In this document: positions 45,907 through 54,803 of the stretch, piece by piece | How the letters are laid out: every line of letters starts with the position of its first letter | Numbering within the stretch: position 1 is the first letter of the stretch | DNA from: Zhouia amylolytica | Lineage (GTDB): Bacteria; Bacteroidota; Bacteroidia; Flavobacteriales; Flavobacteriaceae | NCBI RefSeq assembly: GCF_900116365.1 | Contig: NZ_FPAG01000001.1 | Span: forward strand, 149,079 to 213,078 | DNA length: 64,000 nucleotides | Direction of reading: 5' to 3' | The notes under the pieces: model-generated | The model's input: only the letters and a program-made list of their open reading frames with translations | What the model was told of the DNA's origin: nothing | The model's database searches: none | Translations under genes and position numbers: made by a program

Positions 45907-47499
45907 ATGAATCATATAATAAAATATACACTTGCTTCTTTAGCGGTACTCAGTTTAACCAATTGTACTGATAGTTTTGAAGACACCAATTCAAATCCCT
46001 ATGGAATTACATTAGAAAGTTTAACACAGCGTAACAATCATATCGGGACTAAGTTCGCACCGATGTTTGCTAATGTCATTCGTGTTGAACCTGCATGGAA
46101 CTATCAGTTACAGCAAAATTTAAATGCGGATGTATTTTCGGGTTATATGACGGCTCCCACTCCTTTTGCCGGTAACATCAATAATCAGACTTATAGCCTG
46201 GTAAACGGGTGGAACGGATTCATCTGGATCGATGCCTATGATTCAAATAGCGGAAACGGGGTGATGCCTCATGCGAAAGACATCAATGACATTGTAGCGG
46301 CATCGGGAGACACAAGTGGCGAAAAATTTGTTCACCTGGCCAATATCATCAAGGTGATGGCCATGCATCGTGTATCTGATGTATTCGGACCTATTCGCTA
46401 TTCTAAGTTCAATGAATTTGCCACTTCAGGGGAATACGATTCTCAGGAAACTGCTTATAAGGCATTCTTTACGGATCTTGATGCTGCTATATCAGGCTTA
46501 GAGTCTGAAGTAGGCAGCAGTCAATTCGTCGACTTCGATCAGTCTTCTTTTCAGGGAGATATTGCCAAGTGGCGCATGTTCGCTAATTCATTACGATTAA
46601 GGTTGGCCATACGCGTTTCTAAGGTGGATCCGGCCCTGGCGAAAACTGAGGGAGAAAAGGCCCTGGCCAGCAATGCGGGTTTATTAGCATCCGAAGACAT
46701 GGAAGTAGATATGGGCGGTTTTGTGCATCCGATAGAGACCATCAGTAATGTATGGGGAGATATTTGTATGAGTTCGGAGATGGAATCTATTTTAAAAGGA
46801 TTCAATGACGGTCGTATCGAAAAGTATTTTTCTGCACCTGAGGATCCTTCATTGGGCGATTACAAAGGAATCAGAATGGGGATCGAGATCGAGGCCAAGT
46901 CGCAATACGGGAGTCATTCAAAGATCGGGGAAGTTATACAAGGTACTTCGAAGGTATGGATGACCTCGGCGGAGGTTCATTTTTTAAAGGCTGAAGCTGC
47001 TTTAAGAGGCTGGGCTGGTGCCGGAGATGCTAAAACAAATTATGAAAATGGTGTCAGAGCTTCTTTCGAACAACACGGTGTTGGCGGAGTTGACAATTAT
47101 TTAGCTGATAACACCAGTACTCCTGCCGACTTTGTCGATGCTTTAAATGCAGCCAATGACTACAGTTACCCGAGTACGGTAACGATTGCCTATAACGAAG
47201 CGGGAAGCTTAGAAGAACAATTAGAGCAGATTATTACCCAGAAATGGATTGCGATGTTTCCTGACGGGCAGGAAGCCTGGAGCGAATACCGAAGAACCGG
47301 ATATCCGCAGGTATTTCCTGTGGTAGTTAACAACAGTGGTGGTACAATCGACACTGATATTCAAATTCGAAGAATCAATTTTGTCGACAGTGAGAAGAAC
47401 ACCAATGGTGCTAATGTTGACATTGCTACTTCGTACTTGAAAGGACCGGATAACGGAGGCACCAGGTTATGGTGGGACACCGGTAATTCTAACTTTTAA
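45907..47499 (+). CDS. SusD/RagB-family surface glycan-binding lipoprotein (SusD-like_2 type)
   Basis: 530 residues, lipobox LTNC (Cys20), followed by TDSFEDTNSNPYGIT, which is the start of the SusD-like_2 group. TPR-like helical parts (WRMFANSLRLRLAIRVSKVDPALAK, TSAEVHFLKAEAALRGW, GSLEEQLEQIITQKWIAMFPDGQEAWSEYRRTGYP) complete the fold. Caps the SusC barrel and presents glycan to it. Starts 4 bp after the SusC stop. An 11-bp stem-loop without T-run follows at 47527-47560. Confidence 0.94.
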   Translation: MNHIIKYTLASLAVLSLTNCTDSFEDTNSNPYGITLESLTQRNNHIGTKFAPMFANVIRVEPAWNYQLQQNLNADVFSGYMTAPTPFAGNINNQTYSLVNGWNGFIWIDAYDSNSGNGVMPHAKDINDIVAASGDTSGEKFVHLANIIKVMAMHRVSDVFGPIRYSKFNEFATSGEYDSQETAYKAFFTDLDAAISGLESEVGSSQFVDFDQSSFQGDIAKWRMFANSLRLRLAIRVSKVDPALAKTEGEKALASNAGLLASEDMEVDMGGFVHPIETISNVWGDICMSSEMESILKGFNDGRIEKYFSAPEDPSLGDYKGIRMGIEIEAKSQYGSHSKIGEVIQGTSKVWMTSAEVHFLKAEAALRGWAGAGDAKTNYENGVRASFEQHGVGGVDNYLADNTSTPADFVDALNAANDYSYPSTVTIAYNEAGSLEEQLEQIITQKWIAMFPDGQEAWSEYRRTGYPQVFPVVVNNSGGTIDTDIQIRRINFVDSEKNTNGANVDIATSYLKGPDNGGTRLWWDTGNSNF

Positions 47500-47526
47500 T
47501 TGAAGTAGCACTCAAATATAATATCT

Positions 47527-47560
47527 AATAAGGGGCAGGTTACACAGCTTGCCTCTTATT
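47527..47560 (+). other. Stem-loop after susD
   Basis: AATAAGGGGCA (47527-47537) pairs with TGCCTCTTATT (47550-47560) with one G-U pair. No T-run follows, so it may protect the susCD mRNA end or only weaken read-through to the GH20 gene. Confidence 0.5.
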
Positions 47561-47629
47561 CAACTGATTAAAAAAAGTACTATCTTAAAATACCGAAAAA
47601 CCTATTTTAAATAGTCTAACCATTTCATT

Positions 47630-49927
47630 ATGAAAAAGTATTCATTGTTCTTTCTGTCTTTATTGCTATTACTCATTGTATTTTCCTGTACAGAGGATCG
47701 CAATATTGTTGTTGTTGACGACATCAACATCATACCCCAACCCAACCAAATTACACCAAAGGAAGGACACTTTTTCTTATCGAACCAAACATCTTATAAT
47801 TTTGAGGATCTGAAGTTAGTACCCATAGCGGATCATTTCAAACAACAGCTTAAAGAACTGCACGGGCTTTCGATCGGAGCAAATGATGCCAGTAATAATA
47901 TGATCGAAATGAAAATCGACTCTTCGCTAAGCTTAGGTCCAGAGGGTTATCATTTAGAAATCTCAAAAAACAAAATCGGCATTGCAGCTCCATCTCCACG
48001 AGGGGTATTCTACGGGTTACAATCCTTACTACAAATGCTCCCAATGAGCACAGGAGGCATTCCGAATGAAGCAATAAACTATCAAATACCGGCAACTGAA
48101 ATCATTGATGAACCTGCATTTAAATGGCGAGGTTTAATGTTAGACGTATCGCGTCATTTTTATTCGGTTGCCTTTATAAAGAAACACCTTGACATACTCT
48201 CTATGTTCAAGATTAATAAATTTCACTGGCACCTTACGGACGATCAGGGTTGGCGAATGGAAATAAAGGCCTACCCGAAATTAACTGAAATCGGTTCTAA
48301 GCGCAAAGATGACGATGGATCTATTTATGGGGGTTACTATACTCAGGAAGAGATCAAAGATGTAGTGAACTACGCCAGGGAACGATTTATTGATGTGGTT
48401 CCGGAATTTGATATCCCGGGTCATATGATGGCTGCTCTGGCGTCTTATCCAAATTTAGCCTGTACCCCTAAGCACTATGAGGTAAGAACCTTATGGGGTG
48501 TAGAGACAAATATTTTATGTGCCGGAAAGGAGGACACCTATACTTTTATGTCGACGGTCATCGATGAAATGGCTACTATGTTCCCTTATGAATACTATCA
48601 TATGGGTGGAGATGAAACTCCTACGGATAAATGGAAGTTATGTTCTTTATGTCAGCAAAAAATGAAACAGTATGGCTTAGCCAATGAGCATGAATTAAAG
48701 AGTTATGTAATGGCTGAAGTAGAAAAAATGCTTCATGCGCATGATAAGAAGATGATTGGTTGGGATGAGATCCTGGAGGGCGGGATTACTTCGACCACTA
48801 ATATCATGTCGTGGCAGGGAGAAGAAGGAGGCATTAAAGCTGCTAATGCGGGCCATGATGTTATTATGACTCCTTCCAGTTATTTGTATTTAAATTTTTA
48901 CCAGGGTGATCTCAATGTGGAGCCCATGGCTTTCGGGGGCGATGTTCCATTAAAGAAGGTATATCAATACGATCCTATCCCTCATGAGATTGAGGCAAGC
49001 AGGCAACATCATATTTTGGGTGCTCAGGCCAATGTATGGACCGAATATGTGGAGCAAGATTCGATGTTAGCTTATTTAATGTATCCCCGAGCCATTGCAC
49101 TTTCTGAATCCTTATGGAGTAGGGAGCACGATTACGAAGATTTTTTAAAGAGGTTAAATCAGCTATATCCAAAGCTGGATGCATTGGAGGTTAATTATCA
49201 TATTCCATTACCAGAGGGGCCTGAAACCAGGACTTTAAAGTTCCTTGACAGTATTACGATCCCGTTTCATACGACGCAGCCGGTAAAGATGGTATATACC
49301 ACGGATGGCACCTCTCCAACGATGGATAGCCAGGTATACGAGGGGCCTTTCACCTTTAAGAAAAATACCACTTTAAAAATAGCGTCTGTACTAGATCACG
49401 GAAAGGTAAGTTTAGTAAATGAATTTAAGATCGTTAAAACCAAACCAAAGGCATCTTTAGATACGATTCCTGCGGGTCAGGGGCTTGAGATGAGTATTGC
49501 CAAAGGCATTTTCAATGATCCGGATCAGATTAATCCGGAATTATTCAAAAGCGCGGGGGTTATAGATTCATTAGCCGCGGCCAACAAAACCTATTATTGG
49601 GGGCATTCTATCGATTCGACCCAATTTAAGGCAGTGATATTGGAGGGTATGATCGAAATCCCGGAAGAACATCTGTACACCTTTTCCAGTTTACAGGATC
49701 GCATATGGATTGGTGACAGTTTAGTTATAGACAATGCCAACAGTATCAGGAAACACCCAAAACAAGGTATGATCGCATTGCAGAAAGGTTTTCATAAGTT
49801 GCAGATATTGTATATCAACAATATCAAAAAAGGATGGGCGACTGATTGGAATACCGTGGAATTACAGTTTAAGAAAAATAATGACAGTATATACAGAAAG
49901 GTAAAGTCTAACATGCTTTATCGTTAG
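47630..49927 (+). CDS. GH20 beta-N-acetylhexosaminidase lipoprotein
   Basis: 765 residues. Lipobox VFSC (Cys20). GH20b domain (about 32-160), catalytic barrel (about 165-510) with FKWRGLMLDVSRHF, FHWHLTDDQGWRMEIK and the catalytic pair D328-E329 in YHMGGDETPTDKW. After that a chitobiase C-terminal-type sandwich (about 540-615: PVKMVYTTDGTSPTMDSQVY) and a PA14-like end (about 640-755, LEGMIEIPEEHLYTFSSLQDRIWIGDSLV). Releases terminal GlcNAc or GalNAc from chitin-like oligosaccharides or glycans. Completes the SusC/SusD locus, 130 bp after susD, and is closed by a bidirectional terminator. Confidence 0.94.
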   Translation: MKKYSLFFLSLLLLLIVFSCTEDRNIVVVDDINIIPQPNQITPKEGHFFLSNQTSYNFEDLKLVPIADHFKQQLKELHGLSIGANDASNNMIEMKIDSSLSLGPEGYHLEISKNKIGIAAPSPRGVFYGLQSLLQMLPMSTGGIPNEAINYQIPATEIIDEPAFKWRGLMLDVSRHFYSVAFIKKHLDILSMFKINKFHWHLTDDQGWRMEIKAYPKLTEIGSKRKDDDGSIYGGYYTQEEIKDVVNYARERFIDVVPEFDIPGHMMAALASYPNLACTPKHYEVRTLWGVETNILCAGKEDTYTFMSTVIDEMATMFPYEYYHMGGDETPTDKWKLCSLCQQKMKQYGLANEHELKSYVMAEVEKMLHAHDKKMIGWDEILEGGITSTTNIMSWQGEEGGIKAANAGHDVIMTPSSYLYLNFYQGDLNVEPMAFGGDVPLKKVYQYDPIPHEIEASRQHHILGAQANVWTEYVEQDSMLAYLMYPRAIALSESLWSREHDYEDFLKRLNQLYPKLDALEVNYHIPLPEGPETRTLKFLDSITIPFHTTQPVKMVYTTDGTSPTMDSQVYEGPFTFKKNTTLKIASVLDHGKVSLVNEFKIVKTKPKASLDTIPAGQGLEMSIAKGIFNDPDQINPELFKSAGVIDSLAAANKTYYWGHSIDSTQFKAVILEGMIEIPEEHLYTFSSLQDRIWIGDSLVIDNANSIRKHPKQGMIALQKGFHKLQILYINNIKKGWATDWNTVELQFKKNNDSIYRKVKSNMLYR

Positions 49928-49943
49928 TTAGTTGTTTAGTTTA

Positions 49944-49980
49944 ACAAAAAAGGGTCGTGCTGCCACACGACCCTTTTTCT
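49944..49980. terminator. Bidirectional terminator between GH20 and ssb genes
   Basis: GGGTCGTG (49952-49959), loop CTGCCA, CACGACCC (49966-49973), with A6 before and T5 after. Confidence 0.92.
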
Positions 49981-49993
49981 CAACTAACCCCAA

Positions 49994-50326
49994 TTACTTA
50001 CCCAGCATCAGAAGTTCATTGCAACTGATCTCGGTAATGTAACGTTTTGTGCCTTCTTTAGTTTCATAACTGCGGGAAGTTAATTTACCATCGATGGCTA
50101 CTTCTTTTCCTTTGTTCAAGTACTTTTCTGTTATTTCAGCGGTTTTACCCCAGGCCACTATATTATGCCATTGCGTTTCCTGAATTAATTCACCCTTAGC
50201 ATTTCGATAACTATCATTGGTCGCTATGGAAAATTTGGCCAGTTTCTTGCCACTTTCAAGGTTAATAATTTCCGGATCGTTTCCGAGGTTTCCGATGAGT
50301 TGTACTCTGTTTCTAAGTGTTTTCAT
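49994..50326 (-). CDS. ssb: Single-stranded DNA-binding protein without the acidic C-terminal tail
   Basis: 110 residues, essentially one OB fold: NRVQLIGNLGNDPEII, KLAKFSIATNDSY, QWHNIVAWGKTAEITEKYLNKGKEVAIDGKL, RYITEISCNELLMLGK. A housekeeping SSB continues with a flexible linker and an acidic tip that recruits repair proteins; here the protein stops right after the OB fold. It is therefore likely a second SSB paralogue, as found for natural transformation or mobile elements, not the essential copy. Divergent from the NUMOD4 gene across a region with a 10-bp repeat array. Confidence 0.9.
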   Translation of the reverse strand: MKTLRNRVQLIGNLGNDPEIINLESGKKLAKFSIATNDSYRNAKGELIQETQWHNIVAWGKTAEITEKYLNKGKEVAIDGKLTSRSYETKEGTKRYITEISCNELLMLGK

Positions 50327-50412
50327 GATATAAAAATTTAAATGAACTATTATTTGTTCTGGTTTCGTTAGGCAAATATGAATGAGGTGGGTTATGATAA
50401 TCGTATAATAAG

Positions 50413-50462
50413 CAGTTACTTTCGTTTATAAGCGATTGTAAACGTTTGTAGTCGGTTATAAT
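50413..50462 (+). repeat. Degenerate 10-bp direct-repeat array
   Basis: Units CAGTTACTTT, CGTTTATAAG, CGATTGTAAA, CGTTTGTAGT, CGGTTATAAT, each 10 bp, one helical turn. Located between the divergent ssb and NUMOD4 gene starts. A further CGTATAATAAG precedes at 50402. Confidence 0.65.
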
Positions 50463-50508
50463 TCATATTTTTTTTTGTATTTTTAGGACCCCCTTAAACC
50501 TTGAAATA

Positions 50509-51066
50509 ATGATTATTAATTTAAAGAATGAGATCTGGAAAGACCTCAGTAAAGACGTTTGGAAGAAAAACGAACGTTATAAGGTCTCCAATTACGGTCG
50601 GATCATCAGCTACAAAGCGGATCCGGACGGAAAACTTTTAGAACCTGGAAAGGTTGGTGGATATCCTGCCACAACAGCAATTAAGAAAGATGGCAAAAAT
50701 GAGATCATCTTTATTCATAGGGCTGTTGCGGAATTATTCTTAGAGAATCCTGAGGAAAAGAAGTTTGTTATTCACAAAGACTTTGTCAAGGACAATAATT
50801 TTGTGCAGAACCTGGAGTGGGCAACCCAAAAGGAATTGACTAAGCACAATAGCAAAAATCCAAAAGTTATCGCTGCTAAGGAGCGTCAAAAGACGAAGCC
50901 TACCTACAGCAAGCTGAACGAAGCCAAGGTAAGGCTTATCAAAAGAAAAATTAACGACCCCAATCGCCGAACTCGATTGCGACTTATTGCCAAACAATTT
51001 GGAATATCTGAAATGCAATTATACCGGATCAAATCGGGAGAAAACTGGGGTCATGTAGAACCATGA
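50509..51066 (+). CDS. NUMOD4 / HNH-like protein with C-terminal helix-turn-helix
   Basis: 185 residues. NUMOD4 module (about 9-45: EIWKDLSKDVWKKNERYKVSNYGRIISY), an HNH-type region (about 66-113: IFIHRAVAELFLENP, VIHKDFVKDNN, NLEWATQKELTKHN) with H70, H89, N96/N97 and H113, then a basic linker and a DNA-binding helix-turn-helix (RLRLIAKQFGISEMQLYRIKSGENWGH). The HNH core reads VIH where free-standing homing endonucleases often have VNH, so activity is uncertain. It starts a compact three-gene cluster with the DUF6265 and Zn-ribbon genes (gaps of 4 and 2 bp). May act as a regulator derived from a homing endonuclease. Confidence 0.83.
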   Translation: MIINLKNEIWKDLSKDVWKKNERYKVSNYGRIISYKADPDGKLLEPGKVGGYPATTAIKKDGKNEIIFIHRAVAELFLENPEEKKFVIHKDFVKDNNFVQNLEWATQKELTKHNSKNPKVIAAKERQKTKPTYSKLNEAKVRLIKRKINDPNRRTRLRLIAKQFGISEMQLYRIKSGENWGHVEP

Positions 51067-51070
51067 CAAA

Positions 51071-51571
51071 ATGAAGTTTAAGGCCACTGTTGTACTTTGC
51101 TTACTTAATTTTTATGCGTTTTCACAAACTGCCAACACTTTAACTATAAGTGAGGATCACACTCCTGTTAAGGCAAGTATTGAGGAGGTAGCATGGCTTG
51201 AAGGGTATTGGCAGGGCGCAGCATTAGGCGGAACTGCAGAGGAAATATGGAGTGCTCCTATGGGTCGCTCCATGATGTTTTCCTTTAAGCTTACCGCCAA
51301 TGATGAAGTGGTATTCTACGAACTTGGTTATATTAAAGAAGTTGACCATTCTCTCCTTTTACAATTAAAGCATTTTGACAAGCATCTTCACGGATGGGAA
51401 AAGCAAGATGAAACTGTTGATTTTCCGTTTATTTCCAAATCGGGGAATCGCATCTATTTCGACGGACTAACCTTTGAAAAGCGGGGTGCTCGGGAAATGA
51501 TTGTTTATGTGGCCTCTAAAGATAAATCGGGTGCACTTTCTGAACTTGTATTTAATTACAAAAAGAAATAG
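51071..51571 (+). CDS. DUF6265-like secreted protein
   Basis: 166 residues. Signal peptide MKFKATVVLCLLNFYAFSQ. The core begins VAWLEGYWQGAALGGTAEEIWSAPMGRSMMFSFKLT and ends LVFNYKKK, an eight-to-ten-strand lipocalin-like barrel as in DUF6265. Probably periplasmic. No catalytic motif. 4 bp after the NUMOD4 gene and 2 bp before the Zn-ribbon gene, so co-transcribed despite lacking an obvious link in function. Confidence 0.8.
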   Translation: MKFKATVVLCLLNFYAFSQTANTLTISEDHTPVKASIEEVAWLEGYWQGAALGGTAEEIWSAPMGRSMMFSFKLTANDEVVFYELGYIKEVDHSLLLQLKHFDKHLHGWEKQDETVDFPFISKSGNRIYFDGLTFEKRGAREMIVYVASKDKSGALSELVFNYKKK

Positions 51572-51573
51572 TC

Positions 51574-51924
51574 ATGGAGCGTGTTTGTCTTGAATGCAAT
51601 ACCAAAATAAATGGCAGAGCTGACAAGAAATTTTGCAATGATTATTGCCGTAATGCTTATAACAACAGGTTAAATAAGAAAAGTAAAAACCTCATCAGGA
51701 ACATTAACAATCGACTTAAAAAGAACTATCGAATTCTCGAGGAATTGAATCCGAACGGAAAACGCAAGACGACCAAGTCGATGCTTTTAGACAAAGGCTT
51801 TGACTTTGAATATGTCACAAACCTATATCATACCAAAAGCGGCACCACCTATTACTTCGTATACGACTTAGGCTACCTCCCTTTGGATCATGATTATTAT
51901 ATGCTTGTGAAACGAAACGGTTGA
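51574..51924 (+). CDS. Small N-terminal zinc-ribbon protein
   Basis: 116 residues. CLECNTKINGRADKKFCNDYCRNAYNN at the N-terminus has CxxC and CxxxC pairs, the pattern of small zinc ribbons that recur in bacteroidotal DNA- or RNA-linked proteins. A strongly basic helix follows (NRLNKKSKNLIRNINNRLKKNY), then a beta hairpin end (TTYYFVYDLGYLPLDHDYYMLVKR). Possibly nucleic-acid binding. Last gene of the NUMOD4 cluster; 28 bp from the convergent CBS gene. Function unknown. Confidence 0.78.
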   Translation: MERVCLECNTKINGRADKKFCNDYCRNAYNNRLNKKSKNLIRNINNRLKKNYRILEELNPNGKRKTTKSMLLDKGFDFEYVTNLYHTKSGTTYYFVYDLGYLPLDHDYYMLVKRNG

Positions 51925-51952
51925 TAAAGTATTTTTGTACAAATATCAGTTT

Positions 51953-52414
51953 TTACCAGTTTTGACCGCTTAAACGCAGTGCGGCTTTAACGATATCCTT
52001 TCTACTTATCTGACCGACAAGTCTCCCATCCTCCACTACCGGAAACCTTCTTCGGTGTCCTTTATAAAACTGGGATGCAGCGTCAAATATACTCACATCG
52101 TTTCTGATGGTTTCCACATCTTTTGTCATAAAATGCTCGACATTTTTTTCCAGAATAGGCATATTGAAATATCGGCTTTCTGATATCTGCTTCATACAAT
52201 CGGCTTCTGAAATTATACCGACTAAATTTCCCATATTATCCACTACCGGTCCTCCGGAAATGCGATGCTTTATAAACAGCTCCATTACTTCCAGAACAGA
52301 TTGTTCCGGTTTGAATGTAATAAGGTTCTTCGTCATATAATCCTCTACCAATATTGGCGCTTTATATTCCTTTTTTACCTCTTCTCTCGGCCCTTGAAAA
52401 CTCTTAATCCCCAT
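51953..52414 (-). CDS. CBS-domain protein
   Basis: 153 residues. N-terminal GIKSFQGPREEVKKEYKAPILVEDYMTKNL, then two CBS repeats: LITFKPEQSVLEVMELFIKHRISGGPVVDNMGNLVGIISEADCM (about 30-75) and FMTKDVETIRNDVSIFDAASQFYKGHRRRFPVVEDGRLVGQISRKDIV (about 93-142). A Bateman pair that could bind adenine nucleotides. Stand-alone gene; target unknown. Confidence 0.92.
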   Translation of the reverse strand: MGIKSFQGPREEVKKEYKAPILVEDYMTKNLITFKPEQSVLEVMELFIKHRISGGPVVDNMGNLVGIISEADCMKQISESRYFNMPILEKNVEHFMTKDVETIRNDVSIFDAASQFYKGHRRRFPVVEDGRLVGQISRKDIVKAALRLSGQNW

Positions 52415-52529
52415 AGTATTACATTTTAAATAGTTTGGTTAGCTTTTTAAATTTACTGAATTTTAACGTATTAAATAAATAAAAATTAATCAAAGCTCAA
52501 AATTTTGATAACTTTATAAAAAAAACCAG

Positions 52530-54803
52530 ATGAAGAACCTTTCCGCTGTATTCTCTTTTTTTCTTATTGTACTTGCCACTTACTGGAGTTTTCATTCACT
52601 AATGCCTCAGAGCATTTCTAAGTCCACTACCCCTGATGATCAATTTTCGACGGAACGTGCGCTTTCTCACATACTCCAAATTTCGAAGGAACCTCATTTT
52701 GTCGGGGCAGCGAATCATAAAGTTGTGCGGGATTATATTGTAACGGAGCTGCAAAAACTTGGACTTAAAGTTGAGTTGCAAGAGGGATATACCGGGGGTG
52801 ATTGGGGGAATTTAAGTAAGGCGACCAATATTATTTCAAAAATTGAAGGAACCGGTAACGGGCGCTCGCTGGTCTTGATGACTCATTACGACAGCAATCC
52901 GCATTCATCACTGGGAGCTAGTGATGCCGGTAGTGGCGTTGCTGCCATTCTTGAGGGAGTTAGGGCTTACCTGGCTACAGACAAAAAACCCTTAAACGAC
53001 ATCATTATACTCATCACTGATGCTGAAGAACTCGGCTTAAACGGAGCTCAGCTTTTTGTTAATGAACATCCGTGGACTGAAAACATCGGGGTAATCCTGA
53101 ATTTTGAAGCCCGGGGTAGCGGTGGACCGAGCTATATGCTTATGGAAACCAACGGAAGTAATTCGAAACTCATCGAGCATTTCGTTGAGGCCGATCCGGA
53201 ATTCCCGGTAGCCAATTCCCTGGCCTATAGCATTTACAAGAAGCTTCCTAACGATACAGATCTTACTGTTTTCAGAGAGGACGCTGATATTGACGGTTTT
53301 AATTTTGCTTTTATAGACGATCATTTTGATTATCATACGGCGATGGACAATTACGAACGTCTGGATCGTAACACGCTGGAACATCAGGGCAGTTACCTTA
53401 TGCCATTGTTAAATTATTTCAGTCAGGAAAATCTAAGTGATCTTAAATCGGATACGGACTTTGTGTTTTTTAACGTCCCCTTTTTTAAGATGGTAACCTA
53501 TCCGTTCAGCTGGATCTTACCGATGCTCATTCTTTCTGTTTTGGTCTTTATCGGCTTAATCATAGCAGGCATCCGAAGCAAAAAGATCGTTTTAAAAGAG
53601 GTCGGCATAGGCTTTTTGGCATTTGTTGCTGCCGTTGCCTTATCAGCGCTTATTGGTTTTTATGCCTGGCCGCTATTAAAAGGGCTTTACCCACAGTACA
53701 ATGACATTTTACATGGATTTACTTATAATGGTCATTCCTATATCGCATTTTTTGGGATGTTGAGTATTGCTATTTGTTTTGGCATATACAGCATGATTAA
53801 GGAGGTACGACCTGTTAATCTTCTGGTAGCTCCCATTTTATTCTGGCTGGTTATATGTGGCTATGTAGCTTTCAATTTGGAAGGTGCCAGTTTTTTCATC
53901 ATACCTGTTATCGCTACACTGGTTTCCTTTGGCATCTTATTACGTCAGGAGAAGCCCAGTATCTTATTGTTGACTCTTTTGGCTATTCCGGGACTTTTCA
54001 TCCTTGCACCATTTGTTCAGATGTTTCCGGTGGCGTTAGGATTAAAAATTTTAATTGCCAGCAGTTTACTAACCGTTTTAATCTTTGGGCTGAGCCTTTC
54101 GGTCTTCGGGTTTTACAAGAGTAAGAAAACCTTAGCCATTATCTTTTTCATCATAGCCATATTCTATTTCGGGAAAGCTCACATGCATTCAGGGTTTGAC
54201 GAGAACAGACCAAATCCGACCAGCCTGGTTTATTTGCTGGATGCCGATGCTAATAAGGCCACGTGGAACACTTATAATACAGTTCTGGACTCGTGGACTT
54301 CAAAATACATTACGGATGACAGGGTGACTTCTACGGAAGGGCATCATTTCAGTAGTAAATATAAAACCGGTTTCACTTATTCTTCGGAAGCACCGGTAAA
54401 AAATATTGACCTACCAGACATTCGGATGAAGCAGGATACGGTGATCAATAATGAGCGTCATGTAAAGATTTGTATTACTCCTCATCGCCATGTGAATCGA
54501 TTAGAGCTTTTCTCATCGACTCCATTTATTGAATGTCGTGCAAATGGAATTGTTTTTGATAAAAACTACCTTAAAAATAGGGGCGATCGTTTACTTACGC
54601 ATTATATTAGCCACAATGAAGACACGGAACTCTATTTGGTTTCCAAGGTGAATGAACCTATAGAAATTACGTTGTACGAGTCTTCTAACGATCTATTAAA
54701 CGGCATTGATTTTAACATACCACAAAGGGCTTCCGATGCTATTCCGATGCCTTTTGTTCTAAACGATGCTATTATAATTAAAAAAACAATTCGTATTGAA
54801 TAA
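52530..54803 (+). CDS. M28-family peptidase with C-terminal membrane domain
   Basis: 757 residues. N-terminal membrane helix (about 5-22), then a luminal M28 domain with all five zinc ligands: THYDS (His), GASDAGSG (Asp), DAEELGLNG (Glu, with catalytic Glu), NFEARG, and DYHTAMD (His) (about 110-275). Eight or so membrane helices follow (about 310-560) and a soluble end. The layout matches the ERAP1-like/Fxna membrane aminopeptidases. Acts outside the inner membrane on peptides or amino-acid esters. Its stop overlaps the TTG start of the next gene by 8 bp. Confidence 0.93.
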   Translation: MKNLSAVFSFFLIVLATYWSFHSLMPQSISKSTTPDDQFSTERALSHILQISKEPHFVGAANHKVVRDYIVTELQKLGLKVELQEGYTGGDWGNLSKATNIISKIEGTGNGRSLVLMTHYDSNPHSSLGASDAGSGVAAILEGVRAYLATDKKPLNDIIILITDAEELGLNGAQLFVNEHPWTENIGVILNFEARGSGGPSYMLMETNGSNSKLIEHFVEADPEFPVANSLAYSIYKKLPNDTDLTVFREDADIDGFNFAFIDDHFDYHTAMDNYERLDRNTLEHQGSYLMPLLNYFSQENLSDLKSDTDFVFFNVPFFKMVTYPFSWILPMLILSVLVFIGLIIAGIRSKKIVLKEVGIGFLAFVAAVALSALIGFYAWPLLKGLYPQYNDILHGFTYNGHSYIAFFGMLSIAICFGIYSMIKEVRPVNLLVAPILFWLVICGYVAFNLEGASFFIIPVIATLVSFGILLRQEKPSILLLTLLAIPGLFILAPFVQMFPVALGLKILIASSLLTVLIFGLSLSVFGFYKSKKTLAIIFFIIAIFYFGKAHMHSGFDENRPNPTSLVYLLDADANKATWNTYNTVLDSWTSKYITDDRVTSTEGHHFSSKYKTGFTYSSEAPVKNIDLPDIRMKQDTVINNERHVKICITPHRHVNRLELFSSTPFIECRANGIVFDKNYLKNRGDRLLTHYISHNEDTELYLVSKVNEPIEITLYESSNDLLNGIDFNIPQRASDAIPMPFVLNDAIIIKKTIRIE

